Below, piece after piece: positions 34,345 to 42,404 of a DNA stretch of 64,000 nt; position 1 is the stretch's first letter; the number at the start of each line of letters is the position of its first letter. The notes beneath the pieces are model-generated. The model did no database searches and was not told where the DNA came from. It saw only the letters and a list, made by a program, of their open reading frames with translations. A program made the position numbers and the translations under genes. This DNA is from Marinifilum breve (lineage in GTDB: Bacteria > Bacteroidota > Bacteroidia > Bacteroidales > Marinifilaceae): NCBI RefSeq assembly GCF_003202155.1, contig NZ_QFLI01000003.1, positions 124,001-188,000 on the forward strand, given 5' to 3'.

Positions 34345-35550
34345 ATGACAACAACTGTATATATCTGCGATGCCATAAGAACTCCTGTAGGAAAATATGC
34401 AGGCTCACTAGCCTCTATTCGAACCGATGATTTAGCTGCCATTCCTTTAAAGGCCTTAATGGATAGAAATCTGGAAATGGATTGGGCTGCCATTGATGAT
34501 GTATTAATGGGTTGCGCTAACCAAGCGGGAGAAGACAATCGAAATGTAGCCCGTATGGCTACCCTTTTGGCTGGTTTTCCTGAAACGGTTCCTGCTGCCA
34601 CCATCAACCGCCTGTGTGGGTCGGGAATGGATGCCATTGGAAGTGCTGCCAGGGCCATAAAAGCCGGGGAAGCAAATTTGATGATTGCCGGAGGAGTGGA
34701 AAGCATGTCGAGAGCGCCATTTGTAATGGGAAAAGCAGAAAACGCATTTGGTCGTACTCACAAATTGGAAGACACCACCATTGGCTGGCGATTTGTGAAT
34801 CAAAAGCTAGACCAGTTATACGGTACCGAAGGAATGATTCAAACCGCACAAAATATTGCAGACGATTTTTCCATCTCTCGTGAAGACCAGGATAAGTTTG
34901 CACGCTGGAGCCAGGAAAAAGCACGCGATGCTCAAGAAAATGGAAGTTTGGCCCACGAGATAATACCTGTTGAAATCCCACAAAGAAAAGCAGATCCCAT
35001 CCTCTTCTCTGCCGACGAACATCCTAGGCTTTCCTCTTTGGAAAAATTGGCTAGTCTGAAATCCATTTCTGGTATCAATGGATGCATAACTGCAGGAAAT
35101 GCTTCGGGAGTAAACGATGGAGCAGCTGCCATGCTATTGGCTTCCGAGCAAGCAGTAAGTAAATACAATCTCACTCCTAAAGTGAAAATATTAGGCATGG
35201 CTACCGCTGGTGTTCTCCCACGAATTATGGGCATGGGTCCGGTAACAGCTACCAAAAAAATCCTACAGCTTACAGGATTACAACTGGATGATATGGATAT
35301 TATAGAACTCAATGAGGCTTTTGCTGCCCAATCGCTTGGCTGCACACGCGAACTGGGTTTGGCAGATGATGACCCACGCATCAACCCTTTGGGAGGTGCC
35401 ATTGCTTTGGGTCATCCCCTGGGAATGAGCGGAGCCCGTATCACCACTTCGGCCTATTACCAAATGATTCACTCCGATGCCAAGTATGCCCTTTGCACCA
35501 TGTGCATTGGCGTTGGGCAAGGAATTGCTTTGGTATTGGAGAAAGTTTAA
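34345..35550 (+). CDS. Thiolase, PcaF-like (3-oxoadipyl-CoA thiolase type)
   Basis: 401 residues, a degradative thiolase. Active-site residues are C91 (INRLCGSGMDA), H357 (ALGHPLGMSGAR) and C387 (TMCIGVGQG). Long blocks such as GCANQAGEDNRNVARMA, GGVESMSRAPFVMGKAE and LEDTTIGWRF are those of PcaF, which cleaves 3-oxoadipyl-CoA into succinyl-CoA and acetyl-CoA. It is 137 bases after the aminotransferase gene, without a terminator between, so probably part of the same unit. No aromatic ring-cleavage gene is present in the window. Confidence 0.93.
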   Translation: MTTTVYICDAIRTPVGKYAGSLASIRTDDLAAIPLKALMDRNLEMDWAAIDDVLMGCANQAGEDNRNVARMATLLAGFPETVPAATINRLCGSGMDAIGSAARAIKAGEANLMIAGGVESMSRAPFVMGKAENAFGRTHKLEDTTIGWRFVNQKLDQLYGTEGMIQTAQNIADDFSISREDQDKFARWSQEKARDAQENGSLAHEIIPVEIPQRKADPILFSADEHPRLSSLEKLASLKSISGINGCITAGNASGVNDGAAAMLLASEQAVSKYNLTPKVKILGMATAGVLPRIMGMGPVTATKKILQLTGLQLDDMDIIELNEAFAAQSLGCTRELGLADDDPRINPLGGAIALGHPLGMSGARITTSAYYQMIHSDAKYALCTMCIGVGQGIALVLEKV

Positions 35551-35640
35551 GACTTATCACTTTAAAAAGTATCTTTAATTAAATGCAATAAAAGTGGCGT
35601 TTGTTAGGGTAATTGGATTTAAACATACTATTACTTTTCT

Positions 35641-35730
35641 CGCAGATAATCGCTGACTAGAATCCGCAGATTCACGCAGAAAAAAATATTATTCTTTGAA
35701 ATTCTGCGAGAATCAGCGAAAGATTTGCGA
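35641..35730. repeat. Long imperfect inverted repeat after the thiolase gene
   Basis: gattcacgcagaa (35669-35681) pairs with ttctgcgagaatc (35702-35714) with one mismatch, extended outward by cgctga (35651) and tcagcg (35713). A related word pair occurs after the gene ending at 57245. It may end the operon transcript, though no T-run follows. Confidence 0.55.
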
Positions 35731-35839
35731 ACATCAGTGTGAAACATTTTGGCTCTGTATGATTTATAGTGGGTAGTTTATAAAATTACCTAGCGTATAA
35801 ATTAAAAAATCATTTCTACTTTGTTCGAGTGGAGTTGGT

Positions 35840-36030
35840 GGGCATTGGAAGGACAAGCTTCTTATCCGCAGAAAATATTTAGAGAGACGGGGAAGCTGAG
35901 AACTTGTTCGAAGATCACCCCGCCGAACTTAATATTTTCAAGTAGAAGGAGGTTGTGCTTACACGCCCTAGATTTTTTGCTTACTTTTTGATCGATGCAA
36001 AAAGTAAGAGCCATGCGGCTTGAGCAAAGT
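35840..36030. repeat. Dispersed structured element, copy A
   Basis: First of three copies (others at 57369-57565 and 62036-62225). It contains a 11-bp hairpin (cttactttttg / caaaaagtaag at 35980-36008), an outer stem gaaaatatt / aatattttc, and an invariant centre with cgggg...ccccg. On the minus strand it also keeps a short open frame with GGVIFEQVLSFPV in all copies, which I regard as incidental. Confidence 0.85.
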
Positions 36031-36178
36031 AAAGTTAAAGGATCATAGGATAATGTTTTCAATTAATAATTGATTTAGCAACCCACTATCTTCCTTATAG
36101 AACCAATATTTTTAAATACGATTGTCTTGGAGATCTTTTTTTTACTAATACACGATTAAATAATGCTATTTTAGATTT

Positions 36179-36244
36179 CAGGACTACGTCCCTAATATTA
36201 CATGAATTGTTACATCCCTACGAATATAACAGGACTACGTCCCT
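36179..36244. repeat. Direct repeat of a 15-base word
   Basis: caggactacgtccct occurs at 36179-36193 and again at 36230-36244; each contains the small hairpin ggac-tac-gtcc. The second copy touches the region just before the gene at 36257. Confidence 0.75.
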
Positions 36245-36256
36245 TAATTTAAAATT

Positions 36257-36553
36257 ATGAGCAAACAAAGCAATACAAACAACATGAAAAAGAAAAACTG
36301 GCAAATCAAATTAGGAATCTTTCTGATGATTCTCTGCATCCCATTCTTTCTGATTATACCTGTATTTCCCTTTATGGAATTGGAAGCCAAAACCAAGATT
36401 ACCCTTTCAACCGTATCGCTAATTATAGGTGAGGTGCTGTTTTGGTCTGGTGGAATATTGGTGGGCAAAGAACTCTTTAAGAAATACAAATCCTACTTCA
36501 ACCCTAAAAATTGGTTCAAGAAAAAAACAGAGGATGAGCCAATCAACAAGTAG
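36257..36553 (+). CDS. Small membrane protein of the transporter-suffix type
   Basis: 98 residues with two transmembrane helices (about 18-38 and 48-68) and a basic tail (KKYKSYFNPKNWFKKK). The second helix and GEVLFWSGGILVGKELF match the transporter suffix domain family, found after or near transporters. A second start ATG lies at residue 10 (KKKNWQ). No transporter is directly beside it; an MFS gene follows at 37127. Function is unknown. Confidence 0.75.
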   Translation: MSKQSNTNNMKKKNWQIKLGIFLMILCIPFFLIIPVFPFMELEAKTKITLSTVSLIIGEVLFWSGGILVGKELFKKYKSYFNPKNWFKKKTEDEPINK

Positions 36554-36698
36554 TCTATTCCCTTCCACATACACTTGCGTAGAGCAAGGCTGATTGTATG
36601 GCATAAATTTCTATCTTCGTGACCCAATTTTTTAATCGTGTTTCAGCCGAAAATATCTGTTGCAACACCTATTCACATTAAAACAATTAACCACAAGA

Positions 36699-36971
36699 AT
36701 GAAAAAGACACTTGCCTATCGAATTTTACAAGTAGTAAGCCTATTGCCAATATTAGCATGGCCGCTTGTTTTTTACGTGAGCGCATTTTTATTTGATGAT
36801 CCCAATGGCAATGCATCACTTTTGTTCTTTGCCATTAATGCCTATCCTTTATATTTAATCGCCAACCTGATTTTAAGCAAAAAACTATACGAAAACGAAA
36901 GAAGCATATCTGTTCTTTTGCTGATTTGGCCCATACTGGTAGTGGTACTTGTTGTGTTATTTCTTTCATAG
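36699..36971 (+). CDS. Hypothetical membrane protein
   Basis: 90 residues from the ATG at 36699, with three predicted transmembrane helices (about residues 8-30, 40-58 and 70-90). The frame extends upstream but without a start that fits. No family recognised. It lies between the transporter-suffix protein and the MFS transporter, all on plus with gaps of about 150 bases. Confidence 0.6.
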   Translation: MKKTLAYRILQVVSLLPILAWPLVFYVSAFLFDDPNGNASLLFFAINAYPLYLIANLILSKKLYENERSISVLLLIWPILVVVLVVLFLS

Positions 36972-37126
36972 AAAGACAAATCATTCGCTACCCACTTTCG
37001 CAAAACATGTTTCAGCATCAAAATAATAAGTAGCTTTGCACGCTTGTTTCAATAAAACAGACTTCTGATTACAAGATATTTTGCGAATTGAAACAATCCC
37101 CCAAGCAAATGAGTTAAAACCATAGT

Positions 37127-38329
37127 ATGCAAATCAAAAGAAAATCAGATACCGAATTTATCATCATCATGGCCTCTTTGATGTCGCTGGCATCCCTATC
37201 GATAGACGCCTTGCTTCCCGGCTTGCCCGAAATTGCCAAAACCATTGGCATAAGCGATCCGAAGAACAACCAGTTGCTGATTACGATGATATTTTTGGGA
37301 ATGGGTTTCGGACAATTGATTTCGGGTCCTTTGTCGGATAGCATTGGTCGAAAAAACACCATTTACATTGGCTTTTCCTTGTTTGCATTATCCAGCATGC
37401 TTTGCATCTATTCTACTAGCGTAGAAATGATGATTGTAGGCCGTTTCATTCAGGGGATTGGACTATCGGCGCCCCGAACCGTTGCCACCGCCATGGTGCG
37501 CGATCGATTTGTGGGAGATTATATGGCCAAAATCATGTCCTTTGTTACCGTAATCTTTATTCTGGCACCTATTGTAGCACCATCATTTGGCAAGATCATG
37601 CTCGACAGCTTTGGATGGGAATCCATCTTTTCGAGCCAGTTGCTATTTGGCCTGTTTGTAATTTTGTGGTTGTGGCAACGCCAGCAAGAAACCCTAAAGC
37701 TTGAAAACCGAAGGAAGCTCACTCTATCGCTTTTCTCCAATGGAATTAAAGAGTTTACCAAGCACAAGCAATCCTTAATTTTCACCTTTATGTCTGGCCT
37801 AATTCTATCGGCCTTTATGGTGTATTTGAGCTCTAGCCAGCAGATATTCCAGGAGCAATACGGATTGGTTGAAGAGTTTCCATTTATCTTCTCAGGCATC
37901 GCCGTTGTAATTGGTCTATCCACCTTTTTAAACGGCAGTTTTGTAATTCGATTTGGCATGCTAAAGCTGGCCCAAAGTTTTACCACACTCCTTTTTTGCA
38001 TCTCTTTAAGCTATGTACTTTTGTTTTCAGGCAAAGCCAATCCTGATATTAGCATTCTCATGTTGTTCCTTGTAGGCATGCTATTTTGTGTTGGTTTTAT
38101 TTTCGGAAACATCAACGCACTGGCCATGCAACCCATGGGACACATTGCCGGTATTGGAGCCGCCCTGTTTGGTTTTATCGGAACGGTAATGGCAGTACCC
38201 ATTGCCACCTTTATTGGCCGATTTATTGATGCAACGGCCCTACCTGTTTTTGCAGGATATGCCGTTTGTAGTGGCATTTCCTTGCTATTGATTCAGTACT
38301 ATAAGTTTTTGGGGAGAAGGGAAAGTTGA
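37127..38329 (+). CDS. MFS multidrug transporter, Bcr/CflA type
   Basis: 400 residues with twelve transmembrane helices. LSIDALLPGLPEIA (about 24-37) and SGPLSDSIGRKNTIYIG (about 68-84) are the Bcr/CflA family N-terminal and loop 2-3 motifs; RFIQGIGLSAPRTVATAMVRDRF near residue 105 carries motif C-like glycines. It is a proton-driven drug exporter of the inner membrane; substrate is unknown. The gene stands alone, with spacers of about 150 and 310 bases on its sides. Confidence 0.92.
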   Translation: MQIKRKSDTEFIIIMASLMSLASLSIDALLPGLPEIAKTIGISDPKNNQLLITMIFLGMGFGQLISGPLSDSIGRKNTIYIGFSLFALSSMLCIYSTSVEMMIVGRFIQGIGLSAPRTVATAMVRDRFVGDYMAKIMSFVTVIFILAPIVAPSFGKIMLDSFGWESIFSSQLLFGLFVILWLWQRQQETLKLENRRKLTLSLFSNGIKEFTKHKQSLIFTFMSGLILSAFMVYLSSSQQIFQEQYGLVEEFPFIFSGIAVVIGLSTFLNGSFVIRFGMLKLAQSFTTLLFCISLSYVLLFSGKANPDISILMLFLVGMLFCVGFIFGNINALAMQPMGHIAGIGAALFGFIGTVMAVPIATFIGRFIDATALPVFAGYAVCSGISLLLIQYYKFLGRRES

Positions 38330-38639
38330 TTACAACATAAAATACACTACCGCTACAATAGCAACTTTAGTGACTTTTCGTCTCAACTCCCCTATTTACG
38401 CACAACACCTCCCATAATGCACTAATATTCAATATTGGTTCATTATTTAGACTACATCTAAATCCAATTATTGATTATTAAACATCAATTATTTATTTAA
38501 CTTTAAGTGTCCAACGTGCAAATCGAGTACCAACACAATGAGTACCTCCCACTAGCTCATGTATTCGAAAATTATTGATTTTAATAGTAAAGATTGACGC
38601 TCCTACATCAATCTTTAGAAACAATTAAATTGAAATAGC
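38330..38639. other. Spacer without a recognisable gene
   Basis: 310 bases, AT-rich. I see no credible frame or strong hairpin. It likely holds the promoter of the 38640 gene; no consensus match stood out. Confidence 0.5.
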
Positions 38640-39128
38640 ATGAAAACAAATGATGTTATTCAGGTAGTATACACTACCGAAGAACAAACAGCTTTGGAAA
38701 CCAATCTTAGTGCAATTGAAGATTTTGCTGCTAAGAATGCACCTAACCTTAATGCTGAAGATAGACAACAGTATGGATCTATACATGAAACCAATAAATT
38801 GTTGGTTGACAAGTGTAAAACTCTAATGGAACAGAATCCGCAATTGATTCCAGCCTTTGTAGAGAAGGAAGAATTTCAGCGCGATTATGACGCCAGAAAA
38901 TTTATTGAGGATACTCTTTTGCGTCTTGATGGAATCAAAAGAAAGTTGGAAGACACCAAAATTCTTTTGGATTACGACAACTATCAGGATGCAATGGCAT
39001 TTTACCGTTCGGCACGCTATTTGGCTAACGAACAAGAGGAATTTGCCATTCCGGTATACGATGAACTAAAGCAGTACTTCCCAGGTAAGAAGAACGGCAG
39101 CAGTTCCGATACGGAAACTGAAGAATAA
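38640..39128 (+). CDS. Hypothetical helical protein with acidic tail
   Basis: 162 residues, soluble and helical, with the block MAFYRSARYLANEQEEFAIP near residue 118 and the ending YDELKQYFPGKKNG plus an acidic Ser/Asp/Glu tail. Proteins with this ending are widespread unknowns in Bacteroidota. It resembles the 12217 gene product in tail and in the Y-x-SAR word. A 44-bp minisatellite begins 110 bases after its stop, whereas the other protein follows a 21-bp minisatellite. Confidence 0.7.
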   Translation: MKTNDVIQVVYTTEEQTALETNLSAIEDFAAKNAPNLNAEDRQQYGSIHETNKLLVDKCKTLMEQNPQLIPAFVEKEEFQRDYDARKFIEDTLLRLDGIKRKLEDTKILLDYDNYQDAMAFYRSARYLANEQEEFAIPVYDELKQYFPGKKNGSSSDTETEE

Positions 39129-39237
39129 AGAAAATGGGGCTTTGTGTTGGCCTCATTTCTTATTAACAGTCTATTATAAGTAAACCACCCATTTTTATTA
39201 CCCTATAGAAACATTGATTAACAGTATCTACCTGGTT

Positions 39238-39469
39238 ACCCAACCAGGTAAAGTAGGTTGGTAGACCTACTCGAGACACTTACCTAACCAGGTAAAGTAG
39301 GTTGGTGGACCTACTCGATACACCTACCCAACCACCTAAAGTAGGTTGGTGGACCTACTCGACACACTTACCCAACCACCTAAAGCAGGTTGATAGACCT
39401 ACTCCAGACACTTACCCAACCACCTAAAGCAGGTTGATGGACCTACTCCAGGCACTACCCCAACCTATT
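39238..39469. repeat. 44-bp minisatellite, five units
   Basis: Five 44-bp units (start positions 39238, 39282, 39326, 39370, 39414) plus a short remnant. Each unit holds a small hairpin agtaggt-tggtgg-acctact; units 4 and 5 share substitutions. It is non-coding and lies about 75 bases upstream of a promoter of the shared type. Confidence 0.92.
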
Positions 39470-39541
39470 GCAGAAGCTAATACATTCGCCATTGGTATTC
39501 ATCCAACTTCCTCATCTGGTATAAATAACAATATAAAAATC

Positions 39542-39572
39542 TTTGTAAAGGGTTTATTGTTTTGTAAATTGA
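39542..39572 (+). promoter_or_regulatory. Shared-type promoter copy 3 (39716 lipoprotein gene)
   Basis: TTTG, 19 bp ending in TATTGTTTTG, then TAaaTTGA. The 5' leader to the ATG at 39716 would be about 140 bases. Similarity with the promoter at 43554 continues downstream through a further 60 bases (tgtacattacat, then ataaa-acaca). Confidence 0.65.
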
Positions 39573-39715
39573 CGAGCGGAAACAAAACTAGTTGTACATT
39601 ACATACCTATATGGGATATAAACACACATTCTAATTAAGATATAATCGAAATAAACGCAATTGTGTTTATTTACAAATTGTGGTGCATTTCGCTCATTAT
39701 TCAAAAACATTTGAA

Positions 39716-40150
39716 ATGAAAGCAATTAAAATACTTTTAATTCTATTAAGTTTTTCATTCTTGACAAGTTGTGAATTGACAGAAGAAGAAAAGCTTCAAA
39801 AAATCTTAACGTGTGAAAATTTGTTTATTCAGCAGAATATATATGGTGGAATTGTGGGATATGGTGAACGAAAATTTCATTTGAAGGAAGGAAAACATGA
39901 GACCTTGTTGATAATTGAACCAGGAACAGATTATCAGACATTCATTCGAATGGAAGGAAAGAAAAAATTATTAAAATTATTTATTAAAGAAGCATTTAAG
40001 ACTAATAACCCTGGCAAGAAAATGTCAAACTCATGTTTGACTGGAGTGGATTTTGAATATATTTTTAAAAGTGGGAATACTACATTGACATTAAGACCAG
40101 ATGAAAGAACCAATTCAATATTCAATCAGATTATTTATGAAGGGAAATAA
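39716..40150 (+). CDS. Hypothetical lipoprotein
   Basis: 144 residues from the ATG at 39716 with a lipoprotein signal (SFSFLTSC, lipid on C18). The mature part is mixed alpha/beta with three further cysteines (LTCENLF, SNSCLTGVDF) and no recognised domain. The stop at 40150 lies six bases before a large hairpin region (40156-40291), a layout like a gene cassette. Base composition is similar to its surroundings. Confidence 0.65.
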   Translation: MKAIKILLILLSFSFLTSCELTEEEKLQKILTCENLFIQQNIYGGIVGYGERKFHLKEGKHETLLIIEPGTDYQTFIRMEGKKKLLKLFIKEAFKTNNPGKKMSNSCLTGVDFEYIFKSGNTTLTLRPDERTNSIFNQIIYEGK

Positions 40151-40155
40151 TAAAA

Positions 40156-40291
40156 CGTCACCACAACAAAAGTTAAAATTTAAGGGCGGTGACGCTCAAC
40201 TTGATAATAAACAAAATTTTAAACTGCAACGGCTTTGATAAGGCGGTGGTTTAAAATCGCCCTTAAATTTTAGCAAAACCGTTACCACAAT
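40156..40291. repeat. Cassette-boundary-like inverted repeat
   Basis: gttaaaatttaagggcg (40172-40188) pairs with cgcccttaaattttagc (40258-40274) with one mismatch, and the whole is bounded by the direct repeat cgt[c/t]accacaa at 40156 and 40280. A further pair, cgtcacc/ggtgacg, lies at 40156/40188. It fills the gap between the lipoprotein stop and the next ATG (40297). It recalls an attC site in place and form but lacks clear RYYYAAC/GTTRRRY core boxes. Confidence 0.65.
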
Positions 40292-40296
40292 TAAAG

Positions 40297-40932
40297 ATGA
40301 AACAAGCATTTACAATAATAATTCTGATTTTTATTTGTAGTTTTTCGTTTTCTTAATCTTACCAGACTTCGACAGTAATTGAAAAAGCAGAACAACATTT
40401 AAAAGAAGCTGTTGGCGATACTCTATTTGAATATTTTGAACTTGGTTCAAACTCATACTATGAATATCAGACTAAATCTGGAAAATCAAGATGGAAAGAA
40501 ATAGGTAAAGGGAAGAAAACAAAAGGAAAGTTCCTTAATGGAAAAAACATAAATTTTGTCTTAAATCATCCTAATTTTCAATACCCTTACGTCAGAAAGA
40601 ATGTTTATGTAGAGCTTGACTCAAATTTGAACTTAATTCGTGATATTTATCTTGACCATATTCCAAAGTTCCTTTTGAAAAATGCACCTTCTAATTGGTT
40701 AACTGAAAGTCAAATTGATAGTGTGATCAACAATCAAAAACTAAAAGAATCAATTAAGCCAATAACAAAACGACTTGAATTTGACACAAAATCAAAAGAA
40801 TATTATTGGATTGTATTCAATACATTACATGAAGCAAGTTCTTTTACTGATGAAGAAATTCTTCATATAAATCCTATTAGTGGAGTTGTTTTTAAACACT
40901 ATGAAGAAAGACTGATACAAATGCATAATTAA
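40297..40932 (+). pseudogene. Exported-protein gene broken by an in-frame stop
   Basis: From the ATG at 40297 the frame gives a good signal peptide (residues 1-19, ending SFSFS), then TAA at 40354-40356, and then continues open in the same frame to 40932 for 191 more residues. A single CAA to TAA change at the first mature residue, where many exported proteins here have Gln, explains this best. The downstream part alone would start only at 40627 and lose its export signal. I do not recognise the family. A sequencing error is an alternative. Confidence 0.8.
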
Positions 40933-41034
40933 TATACAACTACTGGTGCGTGATTCAATCGTGTTCCAATACTAAGGTTAAACCACACATGAGGACTTAT
41001 GTGATAGCTAAGAATTAATTAAAAATAGAATAAT

Positions 41035-41427
41035 ATGCCATTTGCAATTGAATTAAAATATATAGAAGAAACTGAGAAAGATTTAAATGTAAAATTCCCT
41101 GATGAATTCAAATCAAGAATGCAAAAAAGCAACGGAGGGGAATTGGAAACAGAAGTAATGGAAATAGAGTTGCACCCTTTCTTCGATAAATCTGATAAAA
41201 AAAGAATTAGTCGAACTTGCAACCACATTGGTTTAGAAACAAGAAATGCCAGGCAATGGTCCGGATTTCCTAAAAATGGAATTGCGATTGGCTCTGACGG
41301 ATATGGGAATCAAATCATTTTAATGCACAGCGGAGATGGTAATTTAAAAGAGACAATATACTTCTGGAATCACGAAACAAGAAAGACTGAAATTATTGCA
41401 GAAAATATTAATGACATAGAAGAATAA
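41035..41427 (+). CDS. SMI1/KNR4 (SUKH) family protein
   Basis: 130 residues with the SMI1_KNR4 fold: the opening IEETEKDLNVKFPDEFKSRM, followed by NGGELE, then IAIGSDGYGNQIIL and IYFWNHET. SUKH proteins are often immunity proteins against nuclease toxins of polymorphic toxin systems. No toxin gene with a matching C-terminal domain lies close by, so this may be an orphan immunity gene, in a stretch of unrelated small genes. Confidence 0.85.
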   Translation: MPFAIELKYIEETEKDLNVKFPDEFKSRMQKSNGGELETEVMEIELHPFFDKSDKKRISRTCNHIGLETRNARQWSGFPKNGIAIGSDGYGNQIILMHSGDGNLKETIYFWNHETRKTEIIAENINDIEE

Positions 41428-41512
41428 ACCCTATCTAGCTGCTACGGGAATCAATAAAAATCGAACTTAACGGTTGATCTTTAAAAGAAGAGAAGGCAAA
41501 ATTAAATTTATA

Positions 41513-41800
41513 ATGTTAATAGGTTATTTTGATATCATCATCCTAGGTCTCCTCATTGTATTTAATATACTATTTTGGAAAAAGAGAATTAATGGAAAAA
41601 TTGGATGCCTAATTATAGGAGTTTTATTTGGAGTAGCATTCCCTTATTTTTCAATGAAAATTGAACTAATCAGAGCTAAATCTGAGTATGAAATGATTGA
41701 TGGCTTTAATTTACTTTATACCACTCTTCGCTTCCCTATGTATTGGCTTATCGGAATTCTACAATCCATATTAGTTCACCTACATGACAAACAAAACTGA
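41513..41800 (+). CDS. Hypothetical membrane protein
   Basis: 95 residues from the ATG at 41513 (the frame upstream offers only a TTG at 41474). Three hydrophobic segments (about 4-22, 30-50 and 72-90), with KKRINGKIG between the first two. No family recognised. The next gene starts 28 bases downstream on the same strand. Confidence 0.6.
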   Translation: MLIGYFDIIILGLLIVFNILFWKKRINGKIGCLIIGVLFGVAFPYFSMKIELIRAKSEYEMIDGFNLLYTTLRFPMYWLIGILQSILVHLHDKQN

Positions 41801-41828
41801 ATTTCAGAAACAATACACACAAATTTAA

Positions 41829-42344
41829 ATGTTTAACTGGTATAGAAAAATAATTGAAAAGGTACTGAATGACAAGCCATTTTTCAGACCTGGCTACCGT
41901 GAAGGAAAAATAAAAGCGTGGGTATTTCTCCCTCCCTTGGTTTTACTCTTTGCTCTCATATTGGCCCTTGCGGTTTTCTTATCTAATTTCAAATCCCACC
42001 AGAGGAATTGGAAAGCAAAATGGAATACCAACGAAATACATGTTGTTAGCGATTCTTCGATTCAAAGGGACAGCATTAAAATTGAGTGGCAAAATTCCTT
42101 TCCGCCATCAAAAATTGCTTTCTACAATGGAGAACAACTTACAAGCAAGATTAATGAAAGAGGACACAATTACTTTATCGTTTCGTATTTGGGCCAAAGA
42201 ATCAATACCTACAAACAGTTTAAAAGTGATTATTGGTCGTATCACAAATATCTATTCACAATAAAAATGGATAGTAGCAATACCCCGCAATCAAGCCTAC
42301 AAATTGAAGGAAAATATCGAAAATTCAAGGAGCATGCGGATTAG
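41829..42344 (+). CDS. Hypothetical single-pass membrane protein
   Basis: 171 residues: a basic cytoplasmic segment, one transmembrane helix at about residues 35-58, and a beta-rich domain outside (residues 60-171) with many Lys, Ser and Tyr. I do not recognise it. Its position among small genes of unrelated composition supports an accessory origin. Confidence 0.6.
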   Translation: MFNWYRKIIEKVLNDKPFFRPGYREGKIKAWVFLPPLVLLFALILALAVFLSNFKSHQRNWKAKWNTNEIHVVSDSSIQRDSIKIEWQNSFPPSKIAFYNGEQLTSKINERGHNYFIVSYLGQRINTYKQFKSDYWSYHKYLFTIKMDSSNTPQSSLQIEGKYRKFKEHAD

Positions 42345-42404
42345 TGGTGTAATGGAATTGCAATTTACCACCAACTCAATGAATGATTAATACAAATTAA
42401 ACCT

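Noticed and set aside
35862-36062. Minus-strand frame encoding GGVIFEQVLSFPV, also present in the other two element copies
   Set aside because: The sequence is shared because the DNA element is repeated; pairing constraints explain conservation better than a protein, and copies lack a common start.
40156-40291. Integron attC site
   Set aside because: The fold and place fit, but RYYYAAC and GTTRRRY core boxes do not sit at the ends, and no integrase is in the window.
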